A stretch of 64,000 bases of DNA from Eutreptiella sp. 'Long Island Sound 2002' (GCA_964036045.1 OZ038385.1:558001-622000), one strand, 5' to 3'. Counted from the stretch's first letter, positions 35,201 to 48,860 are shown. Notes: generated from the letters alone by a model not told the origin. Translations and numbers: made by a program.

Positions 35201-37279
35201 CCCACTCACTGTCGGAGGGTTCGATCCATCCCCGCTCAATGAACTCGGCCAACAGCTTCGTCATGGCCTCGGCCCGATCGCCCTGAAGTTGGTACTCCCG
35301 ATGACGATAGATCTTGGGGTTCGGCTTCAGCTTGATCCTCGCTGTGCCAAACCTCCCGCGATCTGGAGGGTTCTTGTTGGCAACGCCACTGAATAGCCGC
35401 GGATAGGCTTTGATCAGCCTCTCCTTCAGCTCGGCGACCTTCGGGTTCTCCTGGCCCTCTTCAGCCGCTTGCTTCGGTATCGATACATCCGAACGCACTG
35501 CGGTATACACCTCTTCCGGGTCCGAATCCGACTTCTCCTCGTCCGATATGCCGTCTTCATCGTCGTGGGGTGCACTTCCCACCGATAATCTTCGAAAATT
35601 TGCGGCCTCGGGCTGGTGACTGTCGCTATCGACACCCATTCTTGGAAAATCCCATGTTGGTGGGTCCGACCCAACCGGACCATCGTATTGGTCCGCGATG
35701 TGATCCATGACCCTCGCCACGAACTCATCCTTCTCGTACTTGCCGATGACCAACATCTTGTCATCCCACCAATGCGGAGATGTGACCATCGCCCGCCTCT
35801 TCTTGGCTGCCACACGGTCGTGCATCCCCATTCGCATGTAGTTGACGACGTCGTCGATCTCGGAGTGGGACAGGACGTCAATGCCATCAATTGGCTGATC
35901 CGTCTCTCCTTGGGCTCAAACATGACCTTCATGGGCACCGCCTCAACCCTACGGATGAATGCTTCATCACCCGTGGGCTGGGCTTGCGCCCCAACCACCA
36001 GGAAAGCCTTGGTACCCCACGCTTGACCCGGGGAGGGCATTGATACACCCTTGGCGTCGATGAACAACTCCTCCTCTGGCCCGAATGACATCTCGTTCAA
36101 GGTGATGGAGTCCAGCGTCGACTTGAGACCCTCCAGCGGACATGGGGTGGATCCTATGCCGGTTATGACCAGGATCCCCTTCGCCCTATCCGCGATGATC
36201 TTCTCCACCGTACGTCTGGTGTTATCCAGGGAGCCATGCCAATACATGGGTCCCCACTCCTTCAAACCCCAATGCCGGTGCCAGGCTGAGTCTCCTCGAT
36301 GCCAATGCCTCCTAAACTTCCTCAAAAGTGGGGCTTCCCGGGAAGCAAAGACGTCCGTCTCGGGCGTTTCGGCTCCCAGCGTCTGGGTCATCCTGGCATA
36401 CACCTGTGGCGCCATTCCATACTCCGTGAGCTGAACTCCGCGGTCTCCTCTGGACTTGGCACCCACAGCTTGCACCGCTTGGACGATCCGATCCTCTTCC
36501 TCAGCATTCCATTGGGATGACCCGCATGCATAGTCCGTGGACAGCCATGTGAAGCATTCATCATCCTCCCGGACCAGCGTTGCACGATGGGGAAGGGCTC
36601 CAATGGCATTTGCCACCATGAAGTCATACCCCATGATCATATCCCAATCTGTAATGTCGGCCACATAGAAGTTCCCGGATAGAGTGCTTCTCTTCGCCTG
36701 ATCAGGGCGGTTCAAGCGCTCATGCTCCCAGAATTCCATACTGATAGTGGCCTCATGGGTGCCACCACCCATAAGCTCACCGTTGGCGACCTTCAGGCGG
36801 ACCGGTCTCCGGCTGGGCTGCAGGAGTTCCTCTTTGAACAACCCTCTCCGGACCAGGCTCACCTGGGCACCCGTATCCACCAACACATCCACCACCTTCT
36901 CCTCTCGTCCGCACCGTACTCGCACTTTCAAGTGCAACTGCCGCTCGTCGCCATGAGGTGTATGGACGACTCTCACGGCATGCAACTCTAGCACGTCCGG
37001 GTGCATCAGGACTTCAAGGGTATGGTCACGGATGGTGTAGATCTTGGGTTGGTCCTGCCCGTCCACGGGGCTCTCCGTGGTCGCTCCTTCCTTCTTGCCA
37101 TGTCCCGTACCCACATGTACTTCCCTTGGCAGGGCGCTCCAGGGGTTGGGAGTGGCGAAACTCAGTGGTTTTGGCTCTTCCGGAGCCTTCTTCGGCACCC
37201 GATGTGCCTTTGCTTTCTCAGGGATTCCACTGATTTTCGGAGGAGAGACCTCCGAGGTCCCACTCCCGTGGGGGCTCCT
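32273..37279 (-). pseudogene. pol of element C, broken
   Basis: Starts after the in-frame UAG 37280-37282. Frame one (to about 35910) holds the protease (VDVLVDTGAQVSLV) and the methyltransferase-like module with WHGSL in place of NPPF. A one-base deletion near 35910 moves to the frame 35837-33936: RT with FMDDIIIGSG (Met for the usual Val), RNase H with TDAS and TDHQSL. Then UAG 33936-33938 at the RNase H/integrase boundary, shared with B. Integrase continues in frame with a UGA at 33570-33572 and a deletion of about 75 bp after SNGRAE, with a UAG near 33003. The last frame (32998-32273) ends with a complete chromodomain (DFTAERILADKPDP, YKVRWKGF, SWEPPSSF) and stops after LVHLVAAVAP. Confidence 0.92.
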
Positions 37280-40200
37280 CTAGACTTGGCTTCCCGCAGC
37301 CCCTTCCGGCTGCGATCCGCCAGGACTTTGTCCACCACGTTGCTGGGCTTTGAGTTCCTCCAACGTCCTCAACATGTCCTCAGCAACCTCCTCGATCGAC
37401 CTCACTCGTCGGTCTTGGCCAGGTCCACCACCATAGCCTCTTCCTCCGCCTTTTCCTCGGCCTTTGCCTTGGCCTTTTCCCCCGTCTCCGCCCTTCGCCT
37501 TCCAATCGGAAATCCGCTGCTCCTTGGGCTTCTTCTCGGGGTGGGCTGCGAAGTAGGCCTTCTTGTCCGCCTCATACACCTTGCACTGACGGTGGTCGTG
37601 TGCATGGTTGTTCCCCTTGCCATAACAGACCCAGCACCCGTCGTGCTGAGATCTGTACTCCCGGAACGAGAGCGGTGGGTTCCCGATCCTCCTTGGTCCT
37701 TCTCCTTCCTGGGTCCCACCTGGCTCCATCTGGACCGATCCTGCCCATAGTTCTTCACGTTGTGCGCCACGAACGCGAAGAAATGGGCCTCCTCATGATC
37801 CTCCCGGGACCAGTGGTCTTGGGCACTTCCACTACCATCCTCCGCAGAGTTGGCCGTGTCCTCCTGGATCTCCCGATGGTGGCGGTCTTCTCGGTGGCCT
37901 CGTTGTCCATGACCATGTCGATCCTGCACGTGGGCCTCGTTCTTCGCATTGAGCTTCAACTCCACCGTGATGTACTTCACGATCTCGTCCAGGCTCATGC
38001 GGGCGAAGATGACCTGCATCCTCAGCGGCTCCCCGCACCTCCACTCCACGTTATTGAGGCGCAGCAACCTTTGCCCCATGGAGTCTCCAAACACCTCCAC
38101 GTACACGGCGTTCTTCAGTCCCAACATCCGGTTGGGTTCGCCCAGGTTCCTCCTGAAGAACTCCATGATACCCGAATGGGTATCCTCCGCCGCCATGATC
38201 CGCACCGCCACCCGCTTCTTGGCGCGCTTCTTCTCCTCGTCCTCCACTCGCCTCTTCCAGTTGCTGGGGAGGACCTCCTTCAGCAAGTGGCGGATTTCAC
38301 TGGCCTCGTTCCAGTCTTCCACCAGCTTGAGGCATCTGCGGTACTTCCGCAGATACCGGTTCCACTCCCGGACCCGCAACTCACCGCGGTCCAGCGGCAG
38401 CGGGATGGACCACAGGTCCTCCAGCTTCTGATTCGGAGCGCCCACTCGCTCCTCATCCTCCAACCACTGGAGGCAGGCCTGCTCCTGCCTGATCAGTCCT
38501 TCCCTGATCTGATCCCGCAGCTCCTCCTTCAGGTCCTGCGCCAGCCGGTGTGGGAATGTCCGGCATACCCACTTGTCCCGCGGCGCTCCCCGCATCTCGC
38601 CGACGACCTCCTCGGCGAAGTCCTCCCAATCCAGGATGAAGTCATCCAGGTTGGAGGGGTTGCCATCGTAGTAGGGGATTTTGATTCCCCTGAGGTCGTC
38701 AATCCTGATGGCGTCTCCGACGTCTCCAGCCACCACTCCACCGAGACGGATACCACCTGTGGCCGGGGGGTGTGAGTACACTCCCCATACATCCCTCTCC
38801 TCCATGGAGTGCGGTCCAGTTGGGCCTGAACCCATGGGGTTTGGAATGCGGGAGAGATTTGCTCCATCGGCCCTCCATATCCCCATATTGGGGTCCTTCG
38901 CCCACAGGTTTCCGCCTGGATGACCTCGCCCATGTCCGTCGGCGCTTCCCATGGTTCGCCCCTGCGTGGTGTCGATCTTCTCTTCCGCATACACTACCAT
39001 ATTCGTCGTGATCGGCACATCCTGGGCGGCATGGGACATCTGTACCGTCAGGCTCCTCGGGTCCGTGGTTACGTGCCCTTCCCGCATGGACCCAGCCGGT
39101 GCCGTGTGTTCCCCGGGCATTGTGGATTCGCTGAACATGGGAACAAACGGCAGCGCGCCCGGGTCAACACGCGGAGGCGCGTATGGTGCCTCTGCAGGGC
39201 CACCCATGGGTTTCTCCATGGCGCTCCTGAGGGTCTTAACCCGCTCGACCAGCTCTACCGCGGCCGGCTTTGCCGGGAGCTCCGGACCCGAGGCGAGGGG
39301 CTGTCGCTCCTCTAGCCTTTTCAGGCGTCCCGACATGTCCTCCACTAAGTGGAGGAGGCTGTCCACCACTTGCTGCTGCTTCTGCAGGGCCAGCTCCAGA
39401 TTCTCCCAGTACCGGGCCTGATCCGCTCGCAGCTCCTCCATGTGGTTCCCCGCGGCTGACTGGTCGTCCAGGATCCCCGCGACGTCCTCCTCTAGACCGT
39501 CCTTGGCGTTGTCCAGGCGGTCAAGGCGATGCACGATGGCGTCCATCCCCATCTTCGGGTACTTGCCCATGAGGAAGGACACGTGCTCGCAGTGGCACGC
39601 AGCGTGTTTTTCTGCCGGATTCAGCACAACCCGCGGTTCCCGGCACCTCAGACTCATCACCCATGGGCGTATCGGGGCCGTCCGGGCCCTGGCTGGCCTC
39701 TCCAAGCCCTCGGCGTCGTGCTGCAGGGCGGACTCGGGGGCCGTATGCGCCCTGGCGATCAGCGCGGGCGTCTCCGACTCCGAAGGTGGCTCGTAGGCTG
39801 TCCGATAGCCCTCGGAGTGCCCCTCGGATTCCCACGGCCTGACCTGACTGGGGTCCGTGTCCATAGCCCCGGCGTCCCTTGCCGCGGAATTGGGTGACCC
39901 GCGCTTCCGGTAGCGCCGGGCCCGTCCTCCACTGCTGCCTGAATGGCAGGCCTCGTCAGAGTCCTCCGCGGCGGAGCGGAGGTTGCATGCCTTTCGGCAG
40001 CGACGCTCACACATGGAGACCAGGTCCTCCATGTCACGTCCTCCTCTTCCCGAATGTCGTACTTCTCTTCGGGCTTCAACTTCCGGAGTTCGCCATGCTC
40101 TTGAACGTCTCGGTTCTTCTATGGCTCAAATCTCCAGCGTGGTCTCCACCGAGTCCAGAATACGCAACCGGGGCGTACTTGGGCAGGGCTGATAAGGGCC

Positions 40201-40337
40201 CAAGTCCCCGGGTCGGCGGTAGGTAGGGCAGCAGGTAAGCCTCTGCTACCATAAAGAAGGTCCCTACCAGGACCGGCCCCCGCTGTGCCCCTTCCGCCAG
40301 TAACCCCTGCTGACTTGCTCCTGATCAACGATTGCAT
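37280..40337 (-). pseudogene. gag of element C, two frameshifts
   Basis: ATG 40337 is in the LTR end. A one-base deletion in a C run near 40225 breaks the leader frame. The main frame (40032-37402, from MEDLVSMCERRC) holds the coiled coil and the gag core (DDFILDWEDFAEEVVGEMR). A shift near 37700 leads to the last frame, which has an intact Cys/His knuckle, CWVCYGKGNNHAHDHRQC, a Gly/Lys/Arg tail and the conserved end SQV followed by UAG. Without these two shifts the layout equals that of A. Confidence 0.9.
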
Positions 40338-42607
40338 TTATCAAAATCCAAGGTTCCAAATCCAAAAATATAGAAAATAAAATCCTCCTTCAACCCTGAA
40401 TGGCAACCAGATTCCACAAATACAGCAATAACCCAATTCACAATCCCAATCAGGCTGCGGGCTTTCGTTCAGCACATCGATTGTCTCACGATGGCGGGCA
40501 TGTACAAGAATTGCACCAAGGAAGAAAGCCCTGAAATTGGCATATGAACACAAATAAAGCAAAGTTGGGGAAAGAGGTAAACATACACATTCACAGCCAT
40601 AAACCCCTCATTCCCTGGACCCAAGACCTTCCCTTGACTCACCAACATATTGCCCTGAACCAGGTCAAATGAGATGGCTGAATGCCGTGTGTCACAAGTC
40701 AATACACAAACCCCAAAAATGTGTTCACTCCCAAGCCTCTAAATCCTAGCCCAATGGGGGAGGTGGCGTGTCATGGCGTAGAGTGGCACTCAGGACCATG
40801 CCCTACCCTGACATAACTTTGGTCGGACTTGGAGTCGAATGGGGGTGGAGAACTGCCCATGAAGATGACCTCACAACATGGCAAAATCAGGCAAATCACA
40901 CCATTATGCCCACAAATCAATTACATACTCAAAAATGCATATGGCAAATGTTCATATGCTCCATGCATTTGTCAAACCGGAGAGTAATCTACAAGGGTGA
41001 TATAAACCAAAGGTCCATGCCCAAGAATATCCCATCATTGGCTCCGAAACTCCCCCGGTTATGTACATGGCATGCTTCACAAGTCAGCTCATGAGTTTGA
41101 GACCTAATTTTGTGAGGCCTCGTGTGCCAAGCCAAAGTGACCACGTGATCCGGCATATGGTGAGGTACAACACCGAAGCATATGCCAACATATAAGCAAC
41201 ATACCATAGTTCACAGGTCTCTAGGCACTTTGCTGTTAGCCGACCAGTTGAGCACATAAAACACAAAAATGAGCATAAAATGAGGTCAAAAACATGAAAA
41301 TATGTTCAAATACAAAGTTGTCATGATACTATATCTCTATGCTCACCCATGATATCCGCTCATGGTTCAATACACAAATGATTGGAACCATTTGCGAACA
41401 ATTCCCCCACTTGGATCCCCAATCAGGCGCATGGAGATACCTTCGCCACTCATATCTACAAGCCCCATGAAAATTAGAGTGCACTCATGGATCTCTTTGC
41501 CTAACATACCATGAGCAATACATAGGCAGTAGACTTAGTCTAGCGCTTTGAATTCCACAATTGGGACATGGGCAAGGCCCTTGTCACGTGTGGCTCCCCA
41601 TCTCTTCGGCCACACGAAGATATATAACATGGGCGTGAGCATATCAAGACATATACCATGCATATAACACATACCCTCAAATAGTGGCTCCCACCATGGT
41701 AAGCCATGCCCCTCCATGGACATAACTTCACGTTAAAAATACGTAGGAACCCAAGGAAAGTTGCTATGCAACCCCAACACTCATGCGGCACACTCGAAAG
41801 TCGCATTAAAATATTCGGTTGCCCGGTCCAAGAGTTATATATCACTTTATACCCTCTTGACCCTTTTCCCTTGCTACACCGGGCATGTGTGCGCACCAAA
41901 GGCGTTTGATGCTTCCTAAATTAACTTGAGACTACGGCGCTTGCAACCCAACCTTCCCTATTCTCTTTCCTCACACTCGCGCGTAGATATGGTCCTTCAA
42001 AGTGGTCCCACGATTCACTTTTGTTTCCCTTATATCTCCAAGTCAAATGGGTGGCAAGTATAAGGGAAACCTGATTCGGGCATAGGGAAAGGAGTATGAC
42101 CACTCGAAGAAGTCCAAATCAAGTGCGGCGATGTCGAAGTCGAAAATCCGATTTCGACATCGCGAAAAATTCAGATTAAAATTTCGAGTGCTTATTTAGA
42201 AAATTGCGGAAGCAACGAACCCTTTGCTGATGAAATCTGACCCTTCAACAGAGTATCCGCCAAAATATCTGGAAATAACAGTTAACCAATCGGTTAACGC
42301 AAAATCGCGAGCCAACTGACGGTCGCCGATACGTTGACCATCAGAACGAAAGGCTGAACTATTACGGAAACATCATGATAATAAAACCCTGTTGATTCCT
42401 GATATTCTGATATATAAATCTCCGCTGGCGGCGCCTCGGTACTGAATATGGCCGCTCATAGCCGGAATGGCCAAACCTATCACACTATCACATCGGGTTA
42501 GATCAGGTGGATGGGAGAGTATGATATCAGCCAATGGCGGCTTGCCGGCACATAGATACACACCCCAAGTGACCCCAAGATGGCCACGGGGGTCCGAACC
42601 GGCTTCA
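40333..42607 (-). repeat. 5' LTR of element C
   Basis: 2275 bp, TGAAG at 42607 to TGCA at 40333. It is nearly identical along its length to 29610-31877 and shows the same mosaic structure, with the switch near 41297. The hairpin is at 42128-42163. GTTAACCAATCGGTTAAC lies near 42281. Confidence 0.92.
42128..42163. repeat. LTR hairpin, second copy
   Basis: Same 11-bp stem and 14-nt loop as at 31398-31433: GCGATGTCGAA 42128-42138 and TTCGACATCGC 42153-42163. Confidence 0.8.
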
Positions 42608-45578
42608 GTGAGGAGCAAGACCCTAAGAGTGACGGGTTATGGTGGAAGGGGTACAGCAGGGGCCGGTCCTGGTAGGGACCTTCTTTATGGTAGCAGAGGA
42701 GTACCTGCCCCCTACCGCCGCACCGGGGACTTGGGCCCTCATGGGCCCTGCCCATCGACGCCCCGGGTGCAGATCGTGGAGTCTGTCGAGTCAACGCCGG
42801 ACTGGGAAGCCCGAGAAGAGCAAAGATGCTCAGAACGGAGAGCCCTTGCAGAACATGGGCTAGACATGGAGGACCTGGCCTCCATGTGTGAAAGGCAATG
42901 CCGCAAGGCTTGCAATCTCCGCTCCGCTGCGGAGGAGTTGGAGGAGACTGGCAGCAACGGCAGGGCCCGGCGTTACCGGAAGCGCGGGTCCCCAAAACCC
43001 GCGGCGGAAGCCAGGGCGATGGAGACGATTCCCAGCTCGGTCAGGCTGTGGTCAGCGGCAGATTCCGAGGGGCACTCCGAGGGCTATCGGACAGCTTACC
43101 CTTTCGGAGTCGGAGGAGATGGCCAGACCGCCCACAAGGGCGAACACGGCCCCCGAACCCAGCCTGGAACATGACGCCGAGGCGTTGGAGAGGCCTGCCA
43201 GAGCCAGAACGGCGCCTCTGGCCCGGCACACGGAGCCAACGCGGGATAGCATGGGCGACACACCCATGGCGGAGGAGTCCGAGGCGCCGGGAACCGTGGG
43301 ATGCGCCGGATCAGGTGGAAAGCACGTTGAGTGCCACTGCGAGCACGTATCCTTCCTCATTGGCAAGTATCCAAAGACGGCGATGAACGCCGTCGTGCAT
43401 CGCCTCGACCGCCTGGACAACGCGAAGGACGGCCTGGAGGAGGACGTCGCGGGGATCCTGGATGACCAGTCGGCAGCGGAGAGAGACATGGCGGAGCTGC
43501 GAGCGGAACAGGACCGGTACCGGGAGAATCTGGAGCTGGCCCTGCACAAGCAGCAGCGAGTGGTTGACAGCCTCCTCCACCTGGTGGAGGACATGTCGGA
43601 ACGCCTGAAAAGGCTAGAGGAATTACAACCCCTCGCCTCGGGTCCGGAGCTCCTGGCAAAGCCGGCCGCGGCGGAGCTGGTGGAGCGGGTTGAGACACTC
43701 AGGAGCGCCATGGAGAAACTAATGGGCGGCCCTGCAGAGGCACCTTACGCGCCTCCGCGCGTTGACCCGGGTGCGATGCCGTTTGTTCCCATGTTCAGCG
43801 AATCCATAATGCTCGGGGAGCAAACGGCACCGGCTGGGTCCATGCGGGAAGGGCGAGCAACCACGGACCTGAGGAGCCTGACGGTACAGATGTCCCATGC
43901 CGCCCAGGATCCACCGACCACTACAACTGCCCATGCAGTTTATGCAGAAGAGGAGATACAGAGCCAAACCATGCAGGGGCGGACCATGGGAAGCGCCGAC
44001 AGACATGGTGGAGGCCATCCGGGCGGAAACCTGTGGGTGAAGGACCCCAATACGGGGATATGGACAGCCGGTGGAGCAAGTCCTTCCCGCATTCCAAACC
44101 CCATGGGTTCAGGCCCAACTGGACCGCACTCCATGGAGGAGAGGGATGTACGGGGAGTGTACTCACACCCCCGGCCACAGGTGGTATCCGTCTCGGTGGA
44201 GTGGTGGCTGCAGACGTCGGAGACGCCATCAGGATTGACGACCTCAGAGGAATCAAAATCCCCTACTACGATGGCAACCCCTCCAACCTGGATGACTTCA
44301 TCCTGGATTGGGAGGACTTCGCCGAGGAGGTCGTCGGCGAGATGAGGGGAGCGCCAAGGGACAAGTGGGTATGTCGGACATTCCCACACAGGCTGGCGCA
44401 GGACCTGAAGGAGGAGCTCAGGGATCAGATCAGTGAGCGAGTGATCCAGACGGAGCAGGCCTGCCTCCAGTGGCTGGAGAACGAGGAGCGAGTGGACGCC
44501 CCCAACGAGAAGTTGGAGGACTTGTGGTCCATTCCGCTGCCGCTGGAGCGCGGGGAACTGAGGGTCCGAGAATGGAATCGGTACATCCGCAAGTACCGAA
44601 GAAGCCTCAAACTGGTGGAGGATTGGAATGAGGCCAGCGAGAACCGACACCTGCTGAAGGACGTCCTCCCCGGCCACTGGAAGAGAAGAGTGGAGGATGA
44701 GGAGAAGAAGAGAGCAAAGAAGCGCGTGGCCGTACGGATCATGGCATCAGAGGACACCCACGCCGGAATAATGGATTTTTTCCGGCGAAACCTCGGCGAG
44801 CCCAGCCGAATGTTGGGGTTGAAGAACGCCGCCTACGTGGAGGTATTCGGCGACACCATGGGGCAAAGGCTGATTCGCCTCAACAACGTGGAGTGGAGGC
44901 GCGGAGAGCCGCTGAGGATGCAGGTCATCTTCGCCCGCATGAGCCTGGACGAGATCGTGAAGTACATCACGGTGGAGCTGAAGCTCAACGCCAAGAACGA
45001 GGCCCACGTGCAGGATCGACAAGGCCCAGGACATCGAGGTCATCGAGAAGATCGCCACCAGCGAGAGGTCAAGGGGGACACGGTCGGCACCGCGGAGGAA
45101 GGGAGTGGAAGCGGCCAAGATCCCTGGACCGCGACCACCCCAGAGGATCATGAAGAAGCCCACTTCTTCGCGTTCGTAGCGCACAACATGAAGGAGAATG
45201 GGCAGGACAGGTCCAGGTGGAACCGCCTGGACCCAAGGTCCAAGAACCGCAGAGAACCGCGGAGGATCGGGAACCCGCCGCTCTCGGTCCGCGAGTACAG
45301 ATCGCAGCGCACCGGTTGCTGGGTCTGCTACGGCAAGGGAAACAACCATGCACATGACCACCGGCATTGCAAGGTATATGAGGAGGACAGGAAGACCTAC
45401 TTCGCCGCCCGTCCCGACAGGAAGCCCAAGGAGCAACGAATTGCCGATTGGAAGGCAAAGGGCGGGGACGGTGGAAAAGGCCAAGGAAAGGGCCAAGGGA
45501 AAGGCGGAGGAAAAGGCTACGGTGGAGGACCCGGCCCAGACCGACGCGTGAGGTCGATCGAGGAGGTTGCTGAGGACA
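42608..45578 (+). pseudogene. Element D: truncated gag of family 1
   Basis: Plus-strand gag only, starting right after the outer end of the C 5' LTR without any LTR of its own. The first 20 or so bases are unlike other leaders, then the leader (ggccggtcctggtaggg) and gag follow. Gag is legible in three pieces: leader and MEDLASMCERQC up to about 43097; the coiled coil and proline-rich middle up to about 44165, after a shift; then the gag core and an intact knuckle CWVCYGKGNNHAHDHRHC, after a compensating shift caused by one missing C. Similarity stops abruptly at 45578, in GAGGACA, about 100 bp short of the gag end. Pol is absent. The three-codon spacing and extra residues (SAADSEGHSEG) show a slightly different sub-lineage. 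Confidence 0.9.
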
Positions 45579-48500
45579 AGAAAGATGTCCTTGATTTTCT
45601 GCCTCAAATATTTTGATGTATTCCTGCAGGTTTTGTAGTTGAAAACCCAAACCAAAGCAGCAAGTAGAGCAAGAACAGGATATGGATCGAATCAATGATT
45701 GGTTTTGGAATCCAGTGTAACACAGAAGGGCTGCAGATTGACAAAGCAGGTTTATACACAAAGATTCAATCACAAATGGATAATACAAAAGATTTTATAT
45801 GAAAATTGGTCTGACTCTTGCCTCAGAGATAGCATTAGGCACTTCATGTGCACTCGTTTGGGTGAAATGGTGCTGGTTAGGAATGTGGGACATAGATGTC
45901 AGGACCACACAGAAAATGACTTGGCCAAGCAACTGAATTCAGAAACAGTTACAAAGTAGGACCACAATAAGTGGTAGAAACAATGGAGTATAGGGGTCTT
46001 GGGGTGGGAGACCACTAGGCTTAACCACCAAGGCCTAAAGCATGAAATGCCTATTTTGTTTCGGTATATCCTCCATGAAGGAAGGTACCTCCGCTCAGTT
46101 GAGTGGTAGGGGTGAACTTCATGGGGGGCTAGGGTAACAACCCTAGTTACTTTGAGAAAGTGTACTTTAGGCATCCAAAAAGAGATAAAAACACTTAGGT
46201 TTGTCTTAGCAGCAACAAAAGAGTTTTAAGGGGGGCTTAGCCTGGATCAAGCCCTCCAAGAGAGACATGGCAGTGACTTCTTCTTACTCCCCCCTGAAGT
46301 ACTAGTTAGCTAAGCTAGTAGGACCAAGTAAAAAGGCTCAAATATTCCCAAAATTACCTCAGAAAATGCATTCAACTTACCAAAAACAGCGTCATCACTT
46401 CATAGAAGCCTATCACACTGTAGGTACCCTTGAAAAAAAGTGTGATGTACCGTGAATGATGTCCCTTCGATGGGGCATTCCTCAAAAGTCGCCGGCGTGC
46501 GACGAAAACTTTTGGAAAAAGTTTGGGGGTAGTCGGGTTGGAACCCAGGACTCCCTCCCTAGAGCACACATGCCTGCCCACTAGGGTACAGTCGAACGCT
46601 CTAATGCGGACGGCTATTGCTGTATAAACAGCTTTTTCGTAAACGTCCTGACCAAGGGCCAGGGCGGAGCAATACTCCCAATGGAGGACACAAACCTCCA
46701 GGAGCTGGAAAAAATAGAAAATGTATGCGGTATAGCGGAAGGGGGGTTGCGATTTAGCAAGTGAAATCATTAAAAATCGACGAAACCACGCGGGAAATCG
46801 TCATTTTTACACATAACTCAAAGTCGCAGACAAGCGCAAAGGGAGCGGACTCCAAGAAAAGGGTTGCGCAAGCGTAAACAGCTTTTGAAAAAGAAGGTAT
46901 GAGCCGTAGTTTTCTGGAGTTTGAAAGGAAATTTTTGCACAGTTGCATCAAAATTTTTAGAAACTTCAGAGAAAAGTATTCAAATCAACCCACATTACAA
47001 AGCATGTCAACGACCCACCTCTCAGGTATGTCAGTGTCTTCTCACACGCATGCATTGCGTTCGTGTTGGTTGTTTCATCAACACGTTAGGGTTGTCAACG
47101 CTGTGTTCGTTGGAGGTTCGGGTGTTCCTCCCTCGTGCTCTGCACAGGTCAAAACAGGAATGAAAGGTATGCGATGCGAATGGAGCGCGCAGCGCGCACG
47201 TAGGGTTAGAATATGCGCTGTGCTCGCGATGCATGTGCCTAATCGAGGCATTCACACGCTGTGACGCTTTCCCTGTACCCCAAATTCACCCTTGTTTTCT
47301 TCTTCAAAGGTTGGTAAAGAAAGTGTTTGTCCGTGTGTGGCCGTGGCGCTAAAGTAGGGTTGCTTAAAACGCTTAGGCTTGTTTTGTGTTCGCTCCATTT
47401 GGCATTCACACGATGCATGGTGAGTAAGGTAGGTTAGCCCAGGAGGAGCTCACCTCCTGGTTGAGTCAGTGTGAAAACGGTTCAGTCTCCCTTCCCTGCG
47501 TGCACATGATGCATTAAAGGGTAGGCCACGCGAATTGCGCACAGTAAACCTTGTTTAGGTTACCCAGGGGCTCCTCGGTACGTTCTTTAAGAGAACCTGA
47601 GGAGTCTCTTAACGCTTGCTTGCTTGACAGGGGAGCTGATCCTTCAGCGTGTTTGCGGACAGTGTATTATAGGTCACACTGAGAAGCGTATAATACGTGG
47701 AGTGTGACTTGGTTCCTCCGCCGCAAACACCCCTTCATTTGCCTCTGTTGTACAGGTGGGAGAGGTTCAGGGTGATTGGTGCACGCAGCAGCTGCCTTCG
47801 GCGGCTATCCATTTTTCTGCCCCAGCAAAACAGGGGTGCTGATCACAAATCAAATGACTGTGCCTCAGCCAGGACTGGCGAGGGCAGTTCGACTTCAACG
47901 ACATCTGCGCTGTGCACGCAACGAGAGCACCCCTTCCCTCGAAGCCCTAGCAGGGGAAACGCGTTGTGGTGTCCCCTGTTAGGCCACAGTTGCTTAGCAG
48001 CGCTGTGTTCTCTTGTCTTCTTCACAGGAGGGCCATTAGGGCCCGAGACTTCTTCGACAGCAGCACCAAGCAGCGTGTGTAGAGGTTAGGGTCAGCAGGC
48101 CTGGCAGGAGTGGAGTGCAAGTGATGAGTGCTCACCCTGCCTTCGAAGGCCGGTGCTGGCGTTACTGAGTGTAGTGTAGTGGTGTCTCCTGTCCCGCGTG
48201 CTTTTCCTCGTGGGCAGGGGAGTGCGTTAGCTTTTGGCCTGTAGCAAAAATGGGCGTTTTGTATGCCCTTAGCACACTTGGCCACCCCTCCCCTCTAGTA
48301 GGTAGGGCTTTTGCCGTCTTCCCCCAAGGATAGGCGCCAGCACAGAAATTGGGCGCCATAGGAGTGGTAATAGTACCTGATTAGGACCTTTGGTCCGACG
48401 TCAGCGAAGCCCGGTCTCCGGGAGCCACGCTGGGGAGAAAAGTGAGACACACACAGACATACGTAGCACACATAGGGGTATGGTAAACCCTGTAAGGAAG

Positions 48501-48860
48501 GGTAGAACCCCATGGGTCTGGACCAGTCACGGGTCCTAACTGTGGGCTCGCTTGTCCCCAAGGAGGGAAGACACACCTTGCCTCATAACACCTTGCTTGG
48601 CATTCCCCCCTGGTGTAGTAAGCCACCGTTTTTCGTTGGCTCTCCAAGGTCACTACATTAGGGCAGTACCCATGCAACACATGGTCAACAAGGCATACAC
48701 TCGCTGGGTGGCTGCAATCCTGATAAGCGGCCACCCGGCTCACACTGGAAACCATAGGCATGGGTCTGCAGGGCACAGACAGGATCAGTGCAGTGCTCAG
48801 TAAGCAGTAGTCTGTGAAATAACCAATGGCCTTCGGCCAGGGAGTGGTTGTCACGGGGGG
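45579..48860. other. Stretch without recognisable gene
   Basis: Lower in G and C than the retrotransposon coding parts at its left end. No ORF with a recognisable domain was found on either strand; the longest (46770-46372, minus, 132 codons) overlaps a tRNA-like motif and looks accidental. The piece next to 48860 may include the 3' end and LTR of element E, but no repeat of it was found on the other side of E. Host sequence, introns or an unrecognised element are all possible. Confidence 0.5.
46535..46584 (-). other. tRNA-like Pol III promoter motif, possible SINE head
   Basis: On the minus strand a box-A-like CTAGTGGGCAGG (46584-46573) precedes, by tRNA-like spacing, a box-B-like GGGTTCCAACCC (46546-46535). 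The sequence does not fold into a full tRNA by eye. It may be a degenerate tRNA-derived SINE. The match is weak. Confidence 0.25.

Larger units (their letters stand above)
29610..42607 (-). mobile_element. Element C: complete-length Ty3/gypsy chromodomain retrotransposon
   Basis: About 13.0 kb on the minus strand: 5' LTR 42607-40333, internal region 40332-31878, 3' LTR 31877-29610. It is the only copy with both full LTRs and a recognisable polypurine tract. No target-site duplication is visible: the left LTR runs into leader sequence and the right one into element D. The open frames are broken, so this copy is not autonomous. Confidence 0.93.

Noticed and set aside
46372-46770. 132-codon minus-strand ORF
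   Set aside because: Crosses the tRNA-like motif and shows no recognisable protein features; likely chance.
46900-47300. Possible spliced host gene with GT/AG-like sites
   Set aside because: Several gtatg and cag pairs can be picked, but no exon gives a recognisable or continuous protein.
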